A DNA stretch of 57,889 bases from Bacteroidota bacterium. GTDB lineage: Bacteria > Bacteroidota > Bacteroidia > Chitinophagales > Saprospiraceae. The stretch covers positions 1 to 57,889 of the forward strand of contig JAKQLF010000113.1 of NCBI GenBank assembly GCA_029567325.1, written 5' to 3'. Under the pieces are notes generated by a model, which was not told the DNA's origin, made no database searches, and saw only the letters and a list, made by a program, of their open reading frames with translations. Below are positions 51,027 through 57,889 of this stretch, in pieces (the stretch's first letter is position 1; each line of letters opens with the position of its first letter). The position numbers were made by a program, and so were the translations under genes.

Positions 51027-54000
51027 TCACCTGATGACGGTTACTGTTTTTATTTCATTTTTGATTTGATCATTGATCAAGTATTCAACTGACATAACAT
51101 AAACTCCCTCCAAGGCTATTTTGCCATTTTTGGTATGTCCATCCCAGAGTATACCCATATTGTTGTCCAATGTTTGATTAAAATAGACAAGGTTTCCCCA
51201 GCGGTCGAATATTTTTACGGTTTCTACTGAAATGCCTCTGCCTTTTGCAACATATACCAAATTTGCATTGACTCCAGCACTTCCAGGTCGCAAAACATTA
51301 GAAAAAAACAATACTTGTTCTTTATCTTCAAGGACTGTCACATTCACTTCCAGCATTTGTTCGCAACCGTTTTGATCGATCGCTGATATGGTAATGCGGT
51401 CATTTTCATTGCCCTCATAGGTGACGGATGTGCAATTCTCGCATAAACTGCCTATAATAGATTGCCAGCTTATGGTGCTGAAAGCATTAATATCACCTGT
51501 AATATTGATCGTGTTTCTTGCTCCGAATGCTATCATCAGATCTGATGGATTAACCATAATTTGTGGAAGTTCAAAAAACTGCACCGTAAAAGTGTCAGTT
51601 CCCACACAACCGAAAGTATCCACAACTTTCAACCAATAAACACCATTTTTTTCGACATTTATTTCTTTTGTGGTTTCGCCACTACTCCATAAATAATTGG
51701 TTTGATTTCCTCCAGATAAGGTTGCAAAATCACCCATACAAATCAGGCTGTCTCCGAATATCATAGGCTCCGGCCCAGTCCGTGATTCTGTAGTAAAAGT
51801 AATAGACCCCTTACAACCAGACACATCTTCAACTGTCAAAGTATGCGATCCTGATGATTTTATATAAAATGTGGCTGAACTATCTAAGCCATCCCAAAAA
51901 TAACTTTTGTAGTGCGTATCTGTTGTTAATATTGCTGAATCACCAACGCAAAAAGTGGTTTCGCCAGCCAAAATGGGGATTGGTAAATCCCTTTCAATAA
52001 CATCAAATGCAATTTGGCCCTTACAACCCATTTCATCACTTACAGTTAGCGTAAATGTTCCAGCTTGATTAATGATGGCCGATTTTAGGGTGTCTCCATT
52101 GCTCCAATCATACTTAAAATAATCATCCACACTGAGTATAATGGTGGTGGCATTTGGCCCACACAAAAATTGATTACCCTCAATGATTGGATGAAGTGCT
52201 TCTTCTTCTGTTATAAATATGGTGTCAGTTGCATTACAATTATTGGTATCAAGTCCTGCTATGCTATAAGCACCAGCCATATTGATAAAAAGGGAATCTG
52301 TTTGGCTTCCAGTATTCCAAATTGGATTTCTGATCCCACTTACAAAAATTGTTGTCCCCAAACCTCTACAGAACTCAGACGATCCATTGATGAAGTCAGT
52401 AGTTTGTGAAAAATTGGACAATTCGAATTCTGCATTTCCAACACAACCATCATCATCTGTAAAATTGAGTGAATACATGTTTGGATTTTGGACCCTAAAA
52501 ATGGGTGATGTATCTCCATTAGACCATCGGTATGTTCCTGTAAATCCTAAGTCCAATTCTAGTACATCTCCATTGCAAATCTGATAAGCGCTTTCTAGAG
52601 GTAAAATCAAGGCTGGTTTTCTACTCACTGTAAAAGAATCCAATCCAGTACATCCTTTCCCATCTGATACCCTGACCACGAAAGTGCCTGTATCCACCGT
52701 GATACTTCTGCTCGTCTCACCAGTTGACCACATATAATCAAAAAATGAACCAGCATTCAAGTTGGTGGTGATGCCTTCACAAACTACCGAATCTCCAGTT
52801 ATATCAGGTTGCAATGCCGCACTGACCACAACTTCTGTTTCCAATTTTGTTTTGCAACCAAATGCATCCATAACTGTGACGGCGTAAATACCTGCTTGTG
52901 ACACTTGGATGGTATCCGTTACTTGCCCAGTTGACCATTCATAATCTAAACCTTTCAAATCAACTTCTAGGGTAGTTTCAGACCCAGTACAAATCGATCT
53001 GGCTCCCAATATTTCAGCGGCTGGGCCAGGCAATTGATTGAGGTTTATGGATTTGCGATAACCACAACCATTTACATCTTTGACCAGAAATCCAAGAGGT
53101 TGAGCAGTATTAAAAAACCTGCTGGTATCCGTTGACCCATCCGCCCATAGGATATCCGTGAAATTCCCTTTTACTGTGATTCTAGTAGAATCGCCTTCGC
53201 AAAAGACTTGGGATCCACTGAAGGTAATGGCTGGTTCACCGAACTGATTGATCAAAATGGAATCCAGTGCAAAACATCCATTGGTGTCTCTGATTTCTAC
53301 AAAGTACAATCCAGTATTTTGAATGGAAATTTGAGCGGTTGTATCCCCCGTAGACCAAGTGTATTGAGGGAATGATTGGACAACCATTAAATCACTCACT
53401 GAATCCATGCAAATTTGATTCGCACCAATGATTTCTGGTTTGGTAGCTGATTTATGTGAAAAAAACTCTGTCAAGGATGTTCTACAGCCTTCGGAGGTGG
53501 TAAGTACAGCAGTAAGAATTCCGGTATCCCTTACAATTCTATCTCTTCCGAGTTTGCCATCGCCCCATTCATAAGTAGAAAAATTGCCGATGACTGAAAT
53601 GGCAGTGCTATCACCTTCGCAAAATTGGGTACTACCTTGAATGGAAGGAACAGGCACAATCCTTTGTATGATTTCTTTTGTTGCGCTGGATTTACATCCA
53701 AATTCATTTGCAACTTCCAGACTGACTGTGCCAGCTTGTAAAATGGAAGTTTGCTGAGTGGTATCACCATTGCTCCATAAATAGCTGACATAACCGGCAT
53801 TGGGTGATAAAACTAAGCTATCACCGGGGCAAAATTCCCCCACTCCACTGATGATAGGTGGATCTAGTGAGTAATCGAAAACTTCTAAAGTATCAGTGCC
53901 TTTGCAGCCTTCTGCGTTTGTTACAGTAACAAGATATTCACCAGGGAATCTAATTGACAAAGTATCACTGGCAATCCCGTCACTCCATAAATAGGAGTTA

Positions 54001-55832
54001 TAGGTTTGGTCTAGAGTAAGTTTTGTACCCAAAGTATCACAAATGATTGGATTGCCCATAATTTTTGGAAGAGGAGCCATTTTTTCAGTAACATCAAAAC
54101 TTTTAATGATAGGGCAATCATTTTCGTCATTAACTGCCAACCAATAAGCTCCTGCTTCATTAATCAGAATAGTATCGGTTCTCTCGAATGTAGACCATAA
54201 ATAATCTGTATAAGGATAATCTGTGAATACAGTTAGAGAACTTCCCTTACAGAAACTCAAACCATCTGGGAAATTAATTTCACGTATGATTGGTTTTGGT
54301 ATAAAAAACGAAGTATCCAATTTACATCCATTTGCATCAAATGCTTCCAAATGGATGATTGTGTCTGATTGAATTTCAAAAAAAGCGGTGGATCCAGATT
54401 GTCCTGTCGACCATTGGTAGTCCACAAAACCAGAAGCAAAGAAATTCACTCTTGCACCAAGACAATAGCTAGAATCCAGCAATCTTACATTTAAAGTTGG
54501 CAATGGGCTTGATAAAACCTTAACAGTATCTGAACTACTGCAATTATTAGCGTCTGTAATAGTGACTGAAAAATTGCCGGGTGCCTGGACTTTTATTTCA
54601 TTTTCATTCCCAGAAAGTTGTGTATTTTCTTGAAACCAGGAGTAGTTATAACTTGGATCTGAAGGAGTAGATAATGAAACAGTGTCTCCTGCACAAACCT
54701 CTGGAATGGGTGCGATAGATACATTGGGATTGGGATTGACAATAACATCTATGGATGTGGTGGAAGTACAACCCCTTTTATTTATACCTTTCAAAGTATA
54801 GGTTGTGGAAACAGCAGGGCTTGCTTTGATAACGCTGTCATTTACAAATTGAAAATTACCTGAGCTAGTGGTCCATACTAGGGTATCTGCCCCATTTCCA
54901 GATATGATGACAGAGTCGCCCTGGCAAATGGGATCTAAATCGTTTATTGACATTGTAGGTTTTTTACCAATAAAGTGAACGAGAGTTTGACTCCGTGCAC
55001 TATCAATTATTGATAAGCATTGCGAAAATGGCGCCCTTACAAAGTTAAAAGGTATTGTACTTCCCAAATCACCTTGGGGTCCAAAATCAGGTGTATAAGT
55101 TGCATTTGGATCATTAAGATCGCTTATTACGCCTGTACCTGTAGTTACCCACGTTCCAATTCCACTACCTTGCAATTGAAATGGATTAGGATCGTCACAT
55201 CTTTGTATTTCAGGTCCAGCCTTAGGCTCTTTAACTTTGCCACGTATTTTAAGATTTCTGAAATAAAACTCTTCATCACTTGCAGCATTTGCAACATTTA
55301 CTCGAACGGTAAGAAATGTTCCATTTGGAATATTTGCATTCCAGGTATTCGTGAAATCGGCAGCAGTTGTTCCTTGAACAACTCTGGAAACTGTGGTATC
55401 ACCATCTAATATGTAAATAAAAACCATTTGATCATGTGTGCCATTGGGTGCACCTTCACATGGATAGTATGGCTCACCAGGAATTGGTGCCCTATTATCG
55501 AAATCGGTTTGATTTGCTGAATAATTCATACTAACAGTGACATTTTCAAATCTTGAAATGTCAACGCGAGCAAACTCAAAATAAGCTCTATGATCCCCGT
55601 AGTTGATAGTACAGTCACAATTTATACCATCTGCGTTTCTAGCGAAAAAAAAAGAATTCCCGGTGACTACTCTGAAATCCCCATTTCCGTTTGGACAAAC
55701 ACCACCCTCTTGTTTAGCAACTCCAATGCACCCCGGCAAAGCTGTAGCAATATCAACCACCTGTCCCCTCAAGACTGATAAGCAAAATAAACCCAAAAAA
55801 GCAAAGCAGATTCTGTATAAGGATGGCACCAT
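51027..55832 (-). CDS. Large T9SS type B protein with about 15 Ig-like repeats
   Basis: The 1601-residue protein has a signal peptide (MVPSLYRICFAFLGLFCLSV, then LRGQ). A ~180-residue N-terminal jelly-roll-like domain (from VVDIATALPGCIG) precedes about 15 consecutive Ig-like repeats of roughly 75-80 residues. Each repeat has a (Y/F)xWSxGxTT core (for example YLWSNGDTTQQ, YMWSTGETSR), a Cys in the first strand (FCEGDS) and a GCxGxD turn. The C-terminus is a type B T9SS domain: NVLRPGSAGVNANLV, VKIFDRWGNLVYF, GKIALEGVYVMS, VTVIR. It is expected to be a surface adhesin. No PorP/SprF gene is adjacent, unlike the 1954-residue protein. Confidence 0.92.
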   Translation of the reverse strand: MVPSLYRICFAFLGLFCLSVLRGQVVDIATALPGCIGVAKQEGGVCPNGNGDFRVVTGNSFFFARNADGINCDCTINYGDHRAYFEFARVDISRFENVTVSMNYSANQTDFDNRAPIPGEPYYPCEGAPNGTHDQMVFIYILDGDTTVSRVVQGTTAADFTNTWNANIPNGTFLTVRVNVANAASDEEFYFRNLKIRGKVKEPKAGPEIQRCDDPNPFQLQGSGIGTWVTTGTGVISDLNDPNATYTPDFGPQGDLGSTIPFNFVRAPFSQCLSIIDSARSQTLVHFIGKKPTMSINDLDPICQGDSVIISGNGADTLVWTTSSGNFQFVNDSVIKASPAVSTTYTLKGINKRGCTSTTSIDVIVNPNPNVSIAPIPEVCAGDTVSLSTPSDPSYNYSWFQENTQLSGNENEIKVQAPGNFSVTITDANNCSSSDTVKVLSSPLPTLNVRLLDSSYCLGARVNFFASGFVDYQWSTGQSGSTAFFEIQSDTIIHLEAFDANGCKLDTSFFIPKPIIREINFPDGLSFCKGSSLTVFTDYPYTDYLWSTFERTDTILINEAGAYWLAVNDENDCPIIKSFDVTEKMAPLPKIMGNPIICDTLGTKLTLDQTYNSYLWSDGIASDTLSIRFPGEYLVTVTNAEGCKGTDTLEVFDYSLDPPIISGVGEFCPGDSLVLSPNAGYVSYLWSNGDTTQQTSILQAGTVSLEVANEFGCKSSATKEIIQRIVPVPSIQGSTQFCEGDSTAISVIGNFSTYEWGDGKLGRDRIVRDTGILTAVLTTSEGCRTSLTEFFSHKSATKPEIIGANQICMDSVSDLMVVQSFPQYTWSTGDTTAQISIQNTGLYFVEIRDTNGCFALDSILINQFGEPAITFSGSQVFCEGDSTRITVKGNFTDILWADGSTDTSRFFNTAQPLGFLVKDVNGCGYRKSINLNQLPGPAAEILGARSICTGSETTLEVDLKGLDYEWSTGQVTDTIQVSQAGIYAVTVMDAFGCKTKLETEVVVSAALQPDITGDSVVCEGITTNLNAGSFFDYMWSTGETSRSITVDTGTFVVRVSDGKGCTGLDSFTVSRKPALILPLESAYQICNGDVLELDLGFTGTYRWSNGDTSPIFRVQNPNMYSLNFTDDDGCVGNAEFELSNFSQTTDFINGSSEFCRGLGTTIFVSGIRNPIWNTGSQTDSLFINMAGAYSIAGLDTNNCNATDTIFITEEEALHPIIEGNQFLCGPNATTIILSVDDYFKYDWSNGDTLKSAIINQAGTFTLTVSDEMGCKGQIAFDVIERDLPIPILAGETTFCVGDSAILTTDTHYKSYFWDGLDSSATFYIKSSGSHTLTVEDVSGCKGSITFTTESRTGPEPMIFGDSLICMGDFATLSGGNQTNYLWSSGETTKEINVEKNGVYWLKVVDTFGCVGTDTFTVQFFELPQIMVNPSDLMIAFGARNTINITGDINAFSTISWQSIIGSLCENCTSVTYEGNENDRITISAIDQNGCEQMLEVNVTVLEDKEQVLFFSNVLRPGSAGVNANLVYVAKGRGISVETVKIFDRWGNLVYFNQTLDNNMGILWDGHTKNGKIALEGVYVMSVEYLINDQIKNEIKTVTVIR

Positions 55833-55974
55833 TTCACAAAAATAGAAAAGCAGTCTTTAAATCCTGATCCTTTTTGTTTAAAATTATCATTAAGAATGTG
55901 TGCGAAAAGGCTAAGAGCTATTTCACTTTGAAAAATTTTGTGAATGAATTGTAAATTGTCAATAAAAGCTAGGG

Positions 55975-56004
55975 TTTTCCCCAGAAATATTATTGTTAAG
56001 TTTG
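55975..56004 (+). promoter_or_regulatory. Putative promoter of the beta-helix protein gene
   Basis: TAAGTTTG at 55997-56004 matches the TAnnTTTG -7 element. TTTT at 55975-55978 may be a weak -33 box at 18-base spacing. The ATG at 56023 is 18 bases downstream. This placement favours that ATG over an in-frame TTG at 55993, which would lie upstream of the transcription start. Confidence 0.5.
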
Positions 56005-56022
56005 CTGTGTAAAATACTAGAA

Positions 56023-57474
56023 ATGAGTCGTTACCTGATCAAACCCTTTCTCTTCCTTTTTTTGTTGTTCATAACATTCAATGTTCTTCACGCAACAACA
56101 GTAACCGTCGGAACCGGAAAGATGTATGCCACACCCAACGCACTTTACCTTGCCAATGTGTTGAATGATGGCGATACCATTTTGATCGATCCTCAAACTT
56201 TTACAGGAAATGCGTCTTTGGCGGCTTGGTCAAGAAACAACCTGGTCATTGTGGGTGTTGGAACCCAAAAGACAAAGTTGGTGGCCAACGGTTCTTACAT
56301 TTTGGGCAAAGGCATTTGGGTATTCATCGGCAATAACATCACTGTTGAAAATATCGAATTTTCAGGAGCTACTGTGCCAGACGAAAATGGAGCGGGCATC
56401 AGGTTAGATGGTTCTGGAATGACGGCAAGGAGGTGTTACTTTCACGGCAATGAAAACGGAATTTTGACTTCCAATCCTGGAACAGGGGACATCTTGATTG
56501 AATATTCAGAGTTTGACAACAACGGTTTTGGTGATGGTCAGTCACATAACCTATACATTGGAAGGATAAATAAATTGACTTTTCGATACAATTATACTCA
56601 TCACGCAAAAATTGGCCACAACCTCAAAACCAGAGCAAAGGAGAATTACATCGAGTACAATCGCATCATGGATGAAGATACAGGCACGTCCAGTTATTTG
56701 ATAGATATGAGTAACGGAGGAGTTGCTGTGCTCAAAGGCAATCTCTTGATGCAGGGCATCAACACTGATAATTGCAATTTGATCTCCTTTGGTTCCGAAG
56801 GTTTTCCTGCGGGATATCAAAAAGTTCTTTACGTGATCAACAACACTTTTGTAAATAGGCGAAGTCCAGGATGCAATTTTCTCAATATTTCGACTCAAGC
56901 CACAAGTGTCAGCGCGTACAATAATGTTTTTGCTGGATTAGGCTCCATTGCGGGTTCATTTCCTGCATCTCTTGGTGGCAATTTGGTACAAAGTAATATT
57001 GCCAATGTCGGTTTGGCCAATGAAGCCGGATTTGATTATGCGCTACTATCCAATTCACCTGCCATCAACATTGGAGTTTCCGTTCCTGCTGTTTCTGGTT
57101 TGGATTTCACCATTGACAAATCATATGTACATCCCTTTAGTTATAGCTCCAGAGTATCCAATGGTTTGATCGATGCGGGTGCTTATGAGTATCAATCTGT
57201 ATTGGCAATAAGTGATGAGGATGAGCAAACTGAACTTTTAGAAAATCCGTCAAGATTACTCTGCTTTCCCAATCCCACAGAAGGATTGATTCAAATTTCA
57301 TATGAAAAGCAACAAGTCGAATACTTGAAAATAATCAATGTAATGGGTCAAGTTTTGGTTGAAAACACAAAAACAAATTCAATTGATCTTTCAAATCAAA
57401 GTTCTGGCATTTATTATTTGATGGTCAAACTTTATAAAAGAGACTTGCGAGTATTTTCAATTTTGAAGTTGTAA
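56023..57474 (+). CDS. Secreted right-handed beta-helix protein with T9SS type A sorting domain
   Basis: The start chosen is ATG 56023 (MSRYLIKPFLFLFLLFITFN), giving 483 residues with a signal peptide cleaved near VLHA. Residues about 25-380 show parallel beta-helix repeats typical of polysaccharide lyases and related pectinase-like folds (ITVENIEFSGATVPDENGAG, DILIEYSEFDNNGFGDG, NKLTFRYNYTHHA, NYIEYNRIM). The last ~75 residues are a type A T9SS tail: LLCFPNPTEGLIQISYE, LKIINVMGQVLVE, IDLSNQSSGIYYLMV. The substrate, probably a polysaccharide, is not identifiable. Catalytic residues of a specific lyase family were not found. Confidence 0.88.
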   Translation: MSRYLIKPFLFLFLLFITFNVLHATTVTVGTGKMYATPNALYLANVLNDGDTILIDPQTFTGNASLAAWSRNNLVIVGVGTQKTKLVANGSYILGKGIWVFIGNNITVENIEFSGATVPDENGAGIRLDGSGMTARRCYFHGNENGILTSNPGTGDILIEYSEFDNNGFGDGQSHNLYIGRINKLTFRYNYTHHAKIGHNLKTRAKENYIEYNRIMDEDTGTSSYLIDMSNGGVAVLKGNLLMQGINTDNCNLISFGSEGFPAGYQKVLYVINNTFVNRRSPGCNFLNISTQATSVSAYNNVFAGLGSIAGSFPASLGGNLVQSNIANVGLANEAGFDYALLSNSPAINIGVSVPAVSGLDFTIDKSYVHPFSYSSRVSNGLIDAGAYEYQSVLAISDEDEQTELLENPSRLLCFPNPTEGLIQISYEKQQVEYLKIINVMGQVLVENTKTNSIDLSNQSSGIYYLMVKLYKRDLRVFSILKL

Positions 57475-57889
57475 TAATATCAACTTGTATTGGAATTTAG
57501 ATTTAATAGCTCGCTGGGCAGTATATATAAAAGATACAATATGCGGTTGCAGATTGTAGAAATTTTGAGCATTTATGATTAAATTATGTTATGCGTAATT
57601 TAGCCTGATTTTTAATTGTATTAATATTTAAATGGCTTATATACCTAGTCCATAAATCATATGAAAATATGATTTTATTTAATTTTATATCAGGCTTAAA
57701 TTTTAATACTTGAAGTTAATAGTTATTTTTATAATTGTATAACAAATTAAGGGATAGTTCATTAAAGTGTGTCTGAGTTAAAAAATATTTCATTGAACAG
57801 CCAGGATAGAGTTCGGATGCTTCAACTTGTAAACGCCAATCATTCTTTGTGTAGAATCTGTCAAGGCTGGCGACGCAGGAGCCATTCAT
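57475..57889. other. Terminal region without a supported gene
   Basis: The 415 bases after the beta-helix gene are AT-rich up to about 57780 and then more GC-rich. On the minus strand an open frame of at least 57 codons enters from the right edge (begins at 57889, read as MNGSCVASLDRFYTKNDWRL) and ends with TAA at 57716-57718. It could be the 3' end of a gene or a dispersed repeat cut by the edge, or chance. No RNA gene, terminator or mobile element is recognised. Confidence 0.3.

Noticed and set aside
55837-55844. TATTTTTG on the minus strand as promoter of the 1601-residue protein
   Set aside because: It matches TAnnTTTG but lies only 5-12 bases before the ATG, which would leave essentially no leader. 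It is probably a chance match.

Overview
The window is AT-rich DNA from a member of the Bacteroidota. The evidence is three very large secreted proteins with type B type IX secretion (T9SS) C-terminal domains, one type A T9SS protein, a PorP/SprF-type outer-membrane protein, a trpEGDCFBA operon, a CbpA/CbpM pair, an exosortase-family protein and TAnnTTTG-type promoter elements. A Saprospiraceae-like gliding or surface-attached bacterium is the best guess, but that is an inference. I see no tRNA, rRNA, transposase, prophage or CRISPR array.

Layout. 1-11076 (minus): a ChaN-like protein cut by the left edge, a DUF4159 protein, a lytic transglycosylase, then an OmpA/PD40 lattice protein, a PorP/SprF protein and a 1954-residue T9SS adhesin-like protein arranged as one overlapping cluster. 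11314-13743 (plus): a membrane protein, a winged-helix regulator and CreD. The same 17-bp palindrome stands before the first gene and before creD, and a good terminator closes the unit. 13889-14683 (plus): a DUF1460 amidase-like protein. 14680-33910 (minus): a long run of tightly packed genes. Read in transcription order it is a trp leader peptide with three tandem Trp codons and an attenuator, trpE-G-D-C-F-B-A, a DAHP synthase, a TPR lipoprotein, a 915-residue T9SS protein, riboflavin synthase, PriA, SbcD, SbcC and an Smr-domain protein.

34034-38487 (minus): lysA with a newly noticed 27-codon ORF just upstream, a FabH-like ketosynthase, a DoxX protein, a cupin and PPK2. 38596-40035 (plus): an S4-domain protein and two paralogous small lipoproteins. 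40088-46328: a HELVH metalloprotease-like protein and a LolE-like permease, an orphan NarL-type response regulator, then a divergent membrane-fusion/permease/ATPase exporter. 46325-47511: cbpM and cbpA. 47512-48581: a non-coding block with a 191-bp tandem repeat and a degenerate TTTCCGATC-type repeat field. 48582-50907 (minus): an exosortase cassette and a six-blade beta-propeller-like secreted protein. 51027-55832 (minus): a 1601-residue T9SS protein with about 15 Ig-like repeats. 56023-57474 (plus): a beta-helix protein with a type A T9SS tail. The last 415 bases hold no convincing gene.

The strongest regulatory signals are the trp attenuator (33788-33910) and the paired operator of the creD unit (11316-11332 and 12273-12289). 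The least explained parts are the exosortase cassette, whose last gene runs into repeat DNA, and the 191-bp tandem repeat.
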